Origin: Planctomycetota bacterium
Lineage (GTDB): Bacteria; Planctomycetota; Planctomycetia; Gemmatales; Gemmataceae
Reading direction: 5' to 3'
NCBI GenBank assembly: GCA_016873225.1
Contig: VGXS01000003.1
Coordinates: 186,001 to 250,000 of the forward strand
Length of the DNA stretch: 64,000 nucleotides
Shown here in pieces: positions 1 to 8,958 of the stretch. The first letter of the stretch is position 1. Every line of letters begins with the position of its first letter. A program made the position numbers and the translations under genes. Under the pieces are notes generated by a model, which saw nothing but the letters and a program-made list of their open reading frames with translations, was not told the DNA's origin and ran no database searches.

Positions 1-1335
<1,335 letters not shown>

Positions 1336-1339
1336 TCAA

Positions 1340-1365
1340 TCGCATGTGGCAATCAACCCATGCGA
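1340..1365. promoter_or_regulatory. Inverted repeat in the eno/1447 divergent region
   Basis: Perfect 7-base arms TCGCATG (1340-1346) and CATGCGA (1359-1365) are separated by 12 bases, in the space between the divergent enolase and small exported protein genes. It could be an operator or an RNA hairpin. It has no T-run, so it is not a typical terminator. The function is inferred only from position. Confidence 0.3.
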
Positions 1366-1446
1366 AAGTCACCAACAACGCGGCTATGGATTTGATTCCA
1401 CCAACGGATTATCTTGGAGTTGTGGGGTTATATGGAGGTGTCGGCC

Positions 1447-2154
1447 ATGACTCAGCATGGAAGATGGTGGAGGCCGGTTCTTCTCGCCCTTTTGCTGGCG
1501 GGAGTTCCGTTGATTTCGGCCCAGGAACCTGGTGCCGCAAAGCCGACGGCCGAAAAGGACGGCAAGGACGCGCCCAAGGAAAAGGAATCCGACAAAGGCA
1601 AGGATGCGAAAAAAGACGCCAAGGACGCCAAGAAGGATGAGAAAAAGGACGCCAAGAAAGACGAACCGGATAAGCGTGAAAAACCTGTCGCTCCCCCTTC
1701 CGCATACATCAAGCAGGGCATTTTTGCCGGAAAGGTCAACGAGATCAGGGAATCCGACCGGAATTTTTCCATTGAAGTGCCGGCCAGGGGACGCAGCATC
1801 AGGCTCAGTTTCGTGGTCACTGACGATGCGAAGATCCGGACCATGGCAATTCCGATGATCTTTGACGATCGGGGCAACCTCAAAAGACCCTCTCCCCTGG
1901 AGTTGCGCAACGCCAAAGGAAAGGATCCCAAGGACAAGTTGCTTCCGGGCTTCGAGGCTGAATTTTCCAATCTGGCCCAAGGCCAGATCGTTCAGGTCCA
2001 AGGCGTGACCACCAAGGAAAAAGTCATCGCCGCCCAGAAGGCCGCTAGGATTCGACCACTGCCCGGGCAACCGCCACCACCTCCCGAGGACATCATGACC
2101 AACATGGTCCTGATCCTTCAGGAACCCGTTAAAAAGCCGGGCCAAGGAAAATGA
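1447..2154 (+). CDS. Exported lysine-rich hypothetical protein
   Basis: A 235-residue protein of unknown function. It has a clear signal peptide (hydrophobic segment around residues 10-23, cleavage near ISAQE). A highly charged Lys/Asp/Glu low-complexity stretch follows at about residues 28-75, made of repeated KDAK-like units, and then a more ordinary domain of about 150 residues with Ser/Val-rich strands. The ATG at 1447 is preferred over an in-frame one at 1414 because GGAGG ends 8 bases before it. The stop overlaps the next start (ATGA at 2151), so the two are translationally coupled and probably function together. I do not recognise a family. Confidence 0.75.
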   Translation: MTQHGRWWRPVLLALLLAGVPLISAQEPGAAKPTAEKDGKDAPKEKESDKGKDAKKDAKDAKKDEKKDAKKDEPDKREKPVAPPSAYIKQGIFAGKVNEIRESDRNFSIEVPARGRSIRLSFVVTDDAKIRTMAIPMIFDDRGNLKRPSPLELRNAKGKDPKDKLLPGFEAEFSNLAQGQIVQVQGVTTKEKVIAAQKAARIRPLPGQPPPPPEDIMTNMVLILQEPVKKPGQGK

Positions 2155-2816
2155 TCCCCGTTCTGGCGGCCCTGCTTGGCTTGCCCGGACAACCGCAAGC
2201 CGAACCCACCAAGGATCTTTATCTCTTGGGCTGGGCGCAGGGAATCATTGTTTCGGCACCCGACCGCAACGGCGTTCTTTTGGTGGAATGGAACCACCCC
2301 TTTGTGCACCCTGATTTCGCGGTGGCTGCCGAGATTGACGATCGCAAGAAACAAGTCGCCTCGCTTCGCGAAAAGGGACTGAAACTTCCCAAAGGCAGTG
2401 CCGAGCGGGATCAGGTTACCCAGGCTTTTGTCAATGGGATGGAAGCGATCGCCAACCTCAGGAACGATGCCTACAAGACGATTCCGGCCAATTCCCAAGT
2501 GACGGTCAGGCTGGAACCATGGACCCGCTACCGGCAGGAAAAACCTCCCTTGGATGCTTTTGACGACAAGGGAAACCTTCTGCCCGTCAATCCGATGACC
2601 TTGCGCAAGTTAAGGGAACCACTCCACTGGCCCGGCTACCAAAGCCAAAAAAGCCAACTCGAGGAAGGCCGCGGTGTTCTCATGCACATGGCGATGCGAA
2701 AGCCGGATGCCCGACAAAAGGAAGAGGGGCGGGGTTTACCGCTTCTGGCGCGCCTTGTCCTTTTATTGGAGCAAGCCCCGCCGACCTCCGGCGATCCCCT
2801 GGCCGCGCCTCGCTGA
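2151..2816 (+). CDS. Hypothetical exported protein, coupled to 1447 gene
   Basis: A 221-residue protein with a short hydrophobic N-terminus ending near QPQAEP that looks like a signal peptide. The body contains a beta-rich segment (residues 25-60), a helical Lys/Glu-rich segment (65-110) and a basic tail with a final hydrophobic stretch. No catalytic or metal-binding motif is visible. Its start codon overlaps the stop of the preceding exported protein by four bases, which argues for one operon and a shared process. The function is unknown. Confidence 0.7.
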   Translation: MIPVLAALLGLPGQPQAEPTKDLYLLGWAQGIIVSAPDRNGVLLVEWNHPFVHPDFAVAAEIDDRKKQVASLREKGLKLPKGSAERDQVTQAFVNGMEAIANLRNDAYKTIPANSQVTVRLEPWTRYRQEKPPLDAFDDKGNLLPVNPMTLRKLREPLHWPGYQSQKSQLEEGRGVLMHMAMRKPDARQKEEGRGLPLLARLVLLLEQAPPTSGDPLAAPR

Positions 2817-2951
2817 AACAATTGCCGATCACTTGTAATCGTTACAAGCCTCCCGGTCGGGCCTGCCAACCGCTCCCCCTCAGGCGCCACATCCCTAACA
2901 TCCCTCAAGATCAAGGTTTAACTCACCAATCATTTGGCGTGTGGCCAAGTC

Positions 2952-2967
2952 TGGCCCGCCGATTGCA
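2952..2967 (+). promoter_or_regulatory. Predicted sigma-54 (-24/-12) promoter
   Basis: TGGCCCG-CCGA-TTGCA matches the RpoN consensus TGGCACG-N4-TTGCA with one mismatch. The GG and GC dinucleotides are exactly 10 bases apart. It lies about 80 bases upstream of the metalloprotease-like gene at 3046 on the same strand. The implied transcription start is near 2978, leaving a leader of about 70 bases. Support comes from sequence match and position only. Confidence 0.55.
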
Positions 2968-3045
2968 TTGAACAATTTGTTGGCTTAACGGCCGGTTGGA
3001 AGGCTTCACCCTTGATTCTTCGGGATTTCAGCGGAGTCAAACTTC

Positions 3046-4032
3046 ATGCCGCGGATATTCCTCGCTTGGTTGCTCGCCTTGTCGGGATTGTCGGTCCTGA
3101 CTGGCGCGCAGTATCGAACACCCAATTTTCTCATCGACGCCCCTGAACCAGCCATAGCGCAACGGGTGGGCCAATACGCGGAATATTGGCGCGTCGTGAA
3201 GGCTCAGGAATGGCTTGGTTATGAGATGCCGGCATGGAACCAGCCTTGCCCCATCCATGTGAAAATCACCTTGGGAGGTTCGGGCGGTGCCACCTCATTT
3301 GTTTTTGAACAGGGCCAGATTCTAGGCATGGACATGAACATCGAGGGTAGCTTGGACAGAATCATTGCCAGCGTCCTGCCCCACGAAATCACGCATACCG
3401 TGTTTGCCCACCAGTTTCGCGGACCTTTGCCACGATGGGCCGATGAGGGCGGATGCGTGCTCAGCGAGGATGAGATTGAAAGACGGAAACATGACCAGAT
3501 GGTCAGGGAAATCCTCAACACACCCAACAGGCGGATGGCGCTGAGGCGATTGTTCTCGCTCACCCAGTATCCAAACGATGTCCTGGTGCTGTACGCCCAG
3601 GGTTTTTCAGTGGTGGATTTTCTTGTCTCCCGCTCCAGCAAGCCGGCGTTTTTGGCGTTCCTGGCATCCGCCATGCAATCTGGTTGGGACAATGCCCTCA
3701 GACAGCATTACGGTTTCGTGAGCATCGAGGCACTCGAAACGGCTTGGTTGCAATCACTGGCGAAGAATCGTTCTGACGGGTCATTGGCGAGCTTTGACAG
3801 AAACAGTGTTCCCTTAAGCGGAGGAGGCACGGCCCGCATGGCTGCTCCCTATCAGGGGATTGCCATCAACGCTTCTGCTTCTTCCGGGCAGGTTGCCTTG
3901 GGAAGGCCCCAGCCAATCGTGATGGCCGCTTCGCCGGATGTCCCAAAACCAATGGGAGCGCCGGCCATCAGGCTGGGCGCCCCCAGGTTCGACAATGGTT
4001 TGCAAGCGATTCCCGAACCCGACCGCAGGTAG
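3046..4032 (+). CDS. Secreted HExxH zinc-metalloprotease-like protein
   Basis: A 328-residue exported protein. After a signal peptide (cleavage near residue 21) comes a peptidase-MA/DUF1570-like domain. It has H113-E-I-T-H117 and, 17 residues on, E134 in WADEGG. That is the classic gluzincin arrangement of two His and one Glu zinc ligands plus a catalytic Glu. The last 80 residues are Ala/Gly/Pro-rich and probably unstructured. Planctomycetes encode many such proteins of unknown substrate. The start ATG precedes the signal peptide directly. A sigma-54-like promoter lies upstream. The zinc-site prediction is strong; actual protease activity is inference. Confidence 0.8.
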   Translation: MPRIFLAWLLALSGLSVLTGAQYRTPNFLIDAPEPAIAQRVGQYAEYWRVVKAQEWLGYEMPAWNQPCPIHVKITLGGSGGATSFVFEQGQILGMDMNIEGSLDRIIASVLPHEITHTVFAHQFRGPLPRWADEGGCVLSEDEIERRKHDQMVREILNTPNRRMALRRLFSLTQYPNDVLVLYAQGFSVVDFLVSRSSKPAFLAFLASAMQSGWDNALRQHYGFVSIEALETAWLQSLAKNRSDGSLASFDRNSVPLSGGGTARMAAPYQGIAINASASSGQVALGRPQPIVMAASPDVPKPMGAPAIRLGAPRFDNGLQAIPEPDRR

Positions 4033-4040
4033 ATGGGTTT

Positions 4041-5507
4041 TCAATCTTGAACCGGAATTGTCCTTGAAGCCTGGTTCGCCTGCCCCACGAAGATTTTCAC
4101 GGAGCCATCTTCACCAGCGGCGGCGATGAACGCGCCATCGGGTGTGACCGCCAACGCGTGAAGGAAGTCGGGGAAGCCGGTCAGCGTCCTCTGCACTCCG
4201 CCGTTGTCGGCATTCCAGACCTTCACGCTTTGGTCTCCCGAGCATGTCGCGATATTGGGAGTCGTGCCAACGAAGGTGACGCGACTGACCTGCTTGGTGT
4301 GGCCGGTGAGGGTTCGCGCCTGTTCACCAGCCTCGAAATTCCAGACCTTGATGACATTGTCGGCGCCGGCACTGGCGAGGAATTTGCCATCGGATTTCCA
4401 AGTCACGTCAAGCACATGGTGTGTGTGACCTTCAAATGACTTGAGCGCCTTTCCTGATGGAATTTCCCAAGTCTTGACGAACTTGTCAGCGCCGCAGGTG
4501 GCCAGCATTTTTCCATCGGCGGAAAAGGCCACGCCAAACACCGTGTCGCTGTGGGAACTCTTGATGTCAAGAGCCACCTTGCCCGACGCGGTATCAATGA
4601 TTTTGACCTCGCCATCTTCCGTGGGCGCGCCGCCTCCCGCGGCCAGCAACTTGCCATCAGGATTGAAGGCCAATGCCACGACCCTGTCGGCGAACCCGCC
4701 AACGCGGCGAAGGATTTTCCGTTCTTTCAAGTCCCAAAGAACGACTTCCTGATAGCTTCCGGATGCCAGGGTTTTTCCATCGGGGCTGATGGCGATTGAT
4801 TCCACGAGGCCCACATGAGCGGCCCGAACGGGCTTTCCATCGGAGCTTTTCAGGTCGGGATCCAACAGAGGGGCCTGAAGGGCGTTGGCCAGGGGATCAT
4901 TCAAGGCGACCTGAAGCCGCGCCAACGGATTGGAGTTGGCCAGGTTGGCCAGTATCGGGCGGATTTGGGAGTTCAAGAGGATCGTATTGCCCCTGGCGAT
5001 CGCCAAGGTCGACTTGTCGGGGCTGAATGCCAAGGCCCTGACAGGATGCACGGAAGCGGGTGGCGGCTGGAGAATGATCTTGGGGCGTACCCGGGCGGCG
5101 GTGGGTGCCTTGGCACCCTGATCGATCCAAAGCTTAACGAGGGCCAATTCCTGTGGAGTGAGCGGCTCCTCGCTCTTGGGAGGCATCGCGGGCCGCATCA
5201 CCTTGGCCGACAGCTTGTAAAGAAGGCTTTCGTCAGCCTTCCCGGGAATGATGGCGCCGCCTTTTTTGCCCCCCTTCATGAGGGTTTCGTACGTCGCCAT
5301 GTCAAGCTTGCCTTCCTTGATGTTGCCTGAATGGCAGAAGGCGCACTTGTTAAGGAAGATCGGTTCAATGTCCTTGTCGTAAAGAACCGGATCCTTGCGA
5401 TTGATCTGAACGATCTGGATCGGTGGTACGCCGGCGGGGTTTACCGCAGGTGGATCCGCAAACAATGCCAGCAAACCGGACGAAACAGCCAATCCGAATG
5501 CGATCAT
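4041..5507 (-). CDS. c-type cytochrome domain plus WD40 repeat protein
   Basis: A 488-residue exported protein. A signal peptide is followed by a planctomycete cytochrome c domain (about 40-140) with heme motif C55-AFC-H59 and a downstream MPPKSEEPL segment typical of the family. From about residue 150 to the end there are WD40 repeats forming a beta-propeller (for example AFSPDG, LASGS, IKVWN). Between the first and second blades sits an unusual insertion of about 70 residues. The upstream PPC-domain gene on the same strand ends 42 bases before it, a pairing common in this phylum. Redox or scaffolding at the cell envelope is likely; the substrate is unknown. Confidence 0.9.
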   Translation of the reverse strand: MIAFGLAVSSGLLALFADPPAVNPAGVPPIQIVQINRKDPVLYDKDIEPIFLNKCAFCHSGNIKEGKLDMATYETLMKGGKKGGAIIPGKADESLLYKLSAKVMRPAMPPKSEEPLTPQELALVKLWIDQGAKAPTAARVRPKIILQPPPASVHPVRALAFSPDKSTLAIARGNTILLNSQIRPILANLANSNPLARLQVALNDPLANALQAPLLDPDLKSSDGKPVRAAHVGLVESIAISPDGKTLASGSYQEVVLWDLKERKILRRVGGFADRVVALAFNPDGKLLAAGGGAPTEDGEVKIIDTASGKVALDIKSSHSDTVFGVAFSADGKMLATCGADKFVKTWEIPSGKALKSFEGHTHHVLDVTWKSDGKFLASAGADNVIKVWNFEAGEQARTLTGHTKQVSRVTFVGTTPNIATCSGDQSVKVWNADNGGVQRTLTGFPDFLHALAVTPDGAFIAAAGEDGSVKIFVGQANQASRTIPVQD

Positions 5508-5549
5508 GACATCATTCTCCCAAAGCTTTCAACACTTGAACCGGAAATT

Positions 5550-8060
5550 TCAGGGATTGACCAACACGGCAAACTTGGCATCAACAGATATCGGCTGGCC
5601 GCCCGACCATGTTCCGGTCAACTTTATCATGCAGTCGTTTCTCGGACCGGGTTTGGAACCCGGCGCCACGCGAATCGGCACACGAATTTCGGAAGCGCCC
5701 GCAGGACAGGTGGCCGGGCCCACCTGAACACCCGCGGCAGCGGCAGGCGGAACGGTCAGTTCCACAGTGAATGGCCCATCAAATTCATGAAGCCTGGCGA
5801 CCTTGACCACCAATTCACCGGACTGGCCCGCCTTGACGGCAACCTGGGGGGCGGAAAGCGACATTGTGGCCAAGGCCTTCGGCAAAACCTGAAGAACGAC
5901 GGGCGCCGACCAGACCACGGTTGATGTGTTGGGTTTCTGCTTGGCCGCGGGATCCTTCGCGAAAGGCACCGCCGCCTGCCCCCTCGCCTGAATCACCTGC
6001 GGGCCTGGAGCCATCGTGGCGGGAATCGTAATCGCAAGCACGGCTTCGTTCTTCTCAGGGGGCACGGCAACGGCCTGGTTGTTGTTGACGAAGTTGGCGG
6101 GAAGATCCAAGGTCTGGACATTAACCGGATATTTGGCCTGCGCCCCGCCCGACCTTGTCACGACCACTTTCAACTCGCCTTTTTCTCCCTGAAGGAGAGC
6201 TGGCTTGGCGAGCGACGCAGCTAACGAAAAAGGCGCCTGATCGACGCACGCCATGATAAGCGACTGATGCGCCCGGGCGGGCGGCACAATGTTGTTGTTG
6301 TTGGCGTTGACGGGCCACACATAACCCGTCGGGGCCACGGAACGGGTCCTCACCGCTCCGCCAACCTTGGCTCGCGCGACCAACCGCACGACGAATGGGT
6401 CGGAAGGAGCGTCCGCCGTGGCGCGGAAACTCATCCGCCCGCTTGTGGAACCGGCCGATATCACCAAAGGTTGGGCCACCACCTGGGCTGGAAGCCCTTC
6501 GGCCGTCACGGTGACTTCCCCGGCGAATCCTTCCTCCCGAAACACACCCACGGCAACCACACCATGCCCGCCCTTGGGCACCAGCAAGCCGGTGGGCCTG
6601 TACAGGTCACCCACAAGGGCAACCGCCTCAAAGCGAGGACGGGGCGACGCGACCTGAAGTCGGTAAAAATGCCGGTTACCCCAAGCCGATTCCGCAAGTC
6701 GGCAACCCACGCGAATAAAGTACTCACCGTCGGCGGCGGGCGTGAACGAATGGGCGGGAGGATCGTCGCCTCGAATTAGCAATCTCGGAACGGGACCGCC
6801 GGCCGGGGGATCATCCAAATCGGCCAGGTCGGCGCCGGCGGCTCCAAGCCGGAGCGAAAGAGTCAAATCCGCCATCGAACCGATTGCGTCACCCAGCAGC
6901 GAAACAACGACGGGCTGATCCTTCTTGAGCTTCACGCGGAACCAGTCGGCATCGGACCTTTTTCCGATGGTCCCATGGATGTCGGCGCCAAGGGTCACTT
7001 CCTGGGCCTGCTCAGGCTGGTCATTGGGTTCCTTCTCGGCGGCTACCGAGAGGCTGGTGACTCCCAGGTAAGGGGTCGGAAGGACAGGCGCCCCCGTGGT
7101 TGCTGGAACAATCTGGGTTTCCCGCAAGCGGAAGGGAGTCAGCGAATTGAATCCGCGAGGAACACCAAGCGAAAGAAGGTCGCCGGGAACCTGGGCCTGA
7201 ACGGGAGGCAAGGCCCCCGATGGGCCCATGGGGGTCACCGAACCACCCGCGGCCGTTACCGCCGGAGGAACGAATGACTCGATCCACGGCAGCGTTGAGA
7301 TGGTCAGGCGGTAGTAATGGTTGGGGCCGCCCCGCTGGTAAGTGAACGATGCCAGCCTCAGGAAGTAATCACCGTCAGCGGGAACTTCCGCCAGGAGGGA
7401 GGTTTCCGTCTTGGGCATGGGCCGCGATGAAGCGAGAATCCGACCCTTGGCATCATAAAGTTCCATGAGAGGCGTCAGCCTGCTGTCAATCGCGGAAGCC
7501 AGACAGGCGGCGTATATCGTTTTTCCTTTAACGCCCTTGAAAACCACATAGTCAACATCCGTGCCACTGGAAATGACACCCGTGATGGTTGATTCAAGCT
7601 CCACTCTTTGGGCTTCGGGAAGGTCGTTGTTGGGTTCCTTCTCGGCAACCTCGGTCATGTCTCCAACAACAAACACGCGGGGTTGGCTCACACCCCATCG
7701 ACCCACGACTCGAGCGTCGTGCAATCCCGGAGGGGTGTCGGGGGCGATTTTCACGAGGAATTTCGTCACAGGCGCGGGCGCGGGGGCCGGCTTGCCGGGC
7801 ATGGGCGCGGGAGCGGGCGGGACAACCGCGGTTGCCGTGATGCCCGGATGATCGAAGATCATCGCCTTGGCCTCATCAAGGTCATTGCCGGCGAATGTCA
7901 CTTCAACTGTGGCCCCCCTTTTTCCGCCGCAGGGAGTGATCGTGGCCAGGAATGGAGCCGGGGTTGCCGCGTCGGGAACCTGGGCTGAGAGCGATCCTTG
8001 GGCGATGGCCATTACGCACAACACCAAAAGGCTTGGGATCCTGGCGGGCCCGGGAATCAT
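5550..8060 (-). CDS. PPC-domain exported protein
   Basis: An 836-residue secreted protein with a signal peptide (cleavage near SAQVP). An N-terminal Ig-like segment (about 35-130) is followed by at least two bacterial pre-peptidase C-terminal (PPC) domains. These start at KEPNND near residue 141 and AEKEPNDQ near residue 340, each with the D-x-D-x-(F/V) core. More beta-sandwich sequence makes up the rest. No catalytic residues are seen. It is the first gene of a two-gene unit with the cytochrome/WD40 protein. PPC domains usually bind polymers or help secretion, so an envelope or extracellular binding role is inferred. Confidence 0.88.
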   Translation of the reverse strand: MIPGPARIPSLLVLCVMAIAQGSLSAQVPDAATPAPFLATITPCGGKRGATVEVTFAGNDLDEAKAMIFDHPGITATAVVPPAPAPMPGKPAPAPAPVTKFLVKIAPDTPPGLHDARVVGRWGVSQPRVFVVGDMTEVAEKEPNNDLPEAQRVELESTITGVISSGTDVDYVVFKGVKGKTIYAACLASAIDSRLTPLMELYDAKGRILASSRPMPKTETSLLAEVPADGDYFLRLASFTYQRGGPNHYYRLTISTLPWIESFVPPAVTAAGGSVTPMGPSGALPPVQAQVPGDLLSLGVPRGFNSLTPFRLRETQIVPATTGAPVLPTPYLGVTSLSVAAEKEPNDQPEQAQEVTLGADIHGTIGKRSDADWFRVKLKKDQPVVVSLLGDAIGSMADLTLSLRLGAAGADLADLDDPPAGGPVPRLLIRGDDPPAHSFTPAADGEYFIRVGCRLAESAWGNRHFYRLQVASPRPRFEAVALVGDLYRPTGLLVPKGGHGVVAVGVFREEGFAGEVTVTAEGLPAQVVAQPLVISAGSTSGRMSFRATADAPSDPFVVRLVARAKVGGAVRTRSVAPTGYVWPVNANNNNIVPPARAHQSLIMACVDQAPFSLAASLAKPALLQGEKGELKVVVTRSGGAQAKYPVNVQTLDLPANFVNNNQAVAVPPEKNEAVLAITIPATMAPGPQVIQARGQAAVPFAKDPAAKQKPNTSTVVWSAPVVLQVLPKALATMSLSAPQVAVKAGQSGELVVKVARLHEFDGPFTVELTVPPAAAAGVQVGPATCPAGASEIRVPIRVAPGSKPGPRNDCMIKLTGTWSGGQPISVDAKFAVLVNP

Positions 8061-8175
8061 GACTGAGCCTCTTGTTGGACAACTGGCAAGTTTGCGGGCG
8101 GGCGTGCTGGGATCGCTCCCATAAACTCAAGCCTAAGGTCAAAAGTCGGATTGATCAAGCGACGGGGAGCCAGGT

Positions 8176-8958
8176 GTGAGGATCCTTTTTCTGGGGGATA
8201 TCGTCGGCGGGGCCTCGGTGGACATGGTTGTTCGCCTGGTGCCAACCCTCAAGGCGGGTGGCCGAATCGACGCGGTCATCGCCAACGCTGAGAATGCCGC
8301 CGCCGGATCCGGCCTGGCCAGTTCCCAATTCAGGGCGCTCACCCAAGCGGGAGTCGACTTGCTCACCTTGGGCGACCACGCGCTGCGAAAGCGCGAAATC
8401 GTGCCCATCCTTGAAAACGACAGGCGCATCTGCCGGCCCGCCAATCTGGCGCCGCGGTGCCCGGGAAACGACCTCGCCGTGACGACACTGCCTGGCGGAA
8501 TAAGGCTTGCGGCGTTCTGCGTGCTGGGCAGAACCTTCATGAAGCCGGCCGAATGCCCGCTCGAGGCGATCGACCGACTTCTCGCGAGGGCGGAATCCGA
8601 GGCCGACATCGTTGTCGCCGACCTGCATGCCGAGGCCACCGCTGAAAAACTGCTCCTCGGACGGCATTTGGACGGAAAAGTGGCCGCGGCGCTCGGAACC
8701 CACACGCATGTTCCCACCGCCGACCACTGCCTTCTTCCGCTCGGAACAGCCTACCAGACGGATGTCGGGATGTGCGGCCCGCATGACGGGGTGTTGGGCA
8801 GGCAGACCGAGGCGGTGCTTCGGACGACAAGAAGCGGACTTTCAGAACCATGGCCATTGGCCACGGGAGACCTCCGGCTCAACGGGGCCATCGTCGAGAT
8901 CGAGCTTGGAAAGCGCCGGGCCACCGCCATCGAGCCATTCAGCGCGCGTGAACCGTGA
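8176..8958 (+). CDS. YmdB-type metallophosphoesterase (2',3'-cyclic nucleotide phosphodiesterase family)
   Basis: A 260-residue protein matching the TIGR00282/YmdB family over its whole length. Metal ligands seen are D8 in FLGD, E39 and N40 in NAEN, H in DLHAEAT, and the GTHTHVPTAD motif. Where the family has TxGNH, this protein has TLGDH, replacing the usual Asn near position 67 by Asp. The start is GTG at 8176, preceded by GGGGAG. It is a cytosolic enzyme, and in Bacillus YmdB affects sporulation and biofilm switching through RNA or cyclic nucleotides. It is divergent from the PPC gene and converges on the CocE-like gene with a 20-base overlap at the 3' ends. Confidence 0.88.
   Translation: MRILFLGDIVGGASVDMVVRLVPTLKAGGRIDAVIANAENAAAGSGLASSQFRALTQAGVDLLTLGDHALRKREIVPILENDRRICRPANLAPRCPGNDLAVTTLPGGIRLAAFCVLGRTFMKPAECPLEAIDRLLARAESEADIVVADLHAEATAEKLLLGRHLDGKVAAALGTHTHVPTADHCLLPLGTAYQTDVGMCGPHDGVLGRQTEAVLRTTRSGLSEPWPLATGDLRLNGAIVEIELGKRRATAIEPFSAREP

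Noticed and set aside
1384-2145. 253-codon open frame on the minus strand
   Set aside because: Antisense to the Lys-rich exported protein; its hydrophobic Phe/Leu stretches are simply the reverse complement of the Lys-rich codons.
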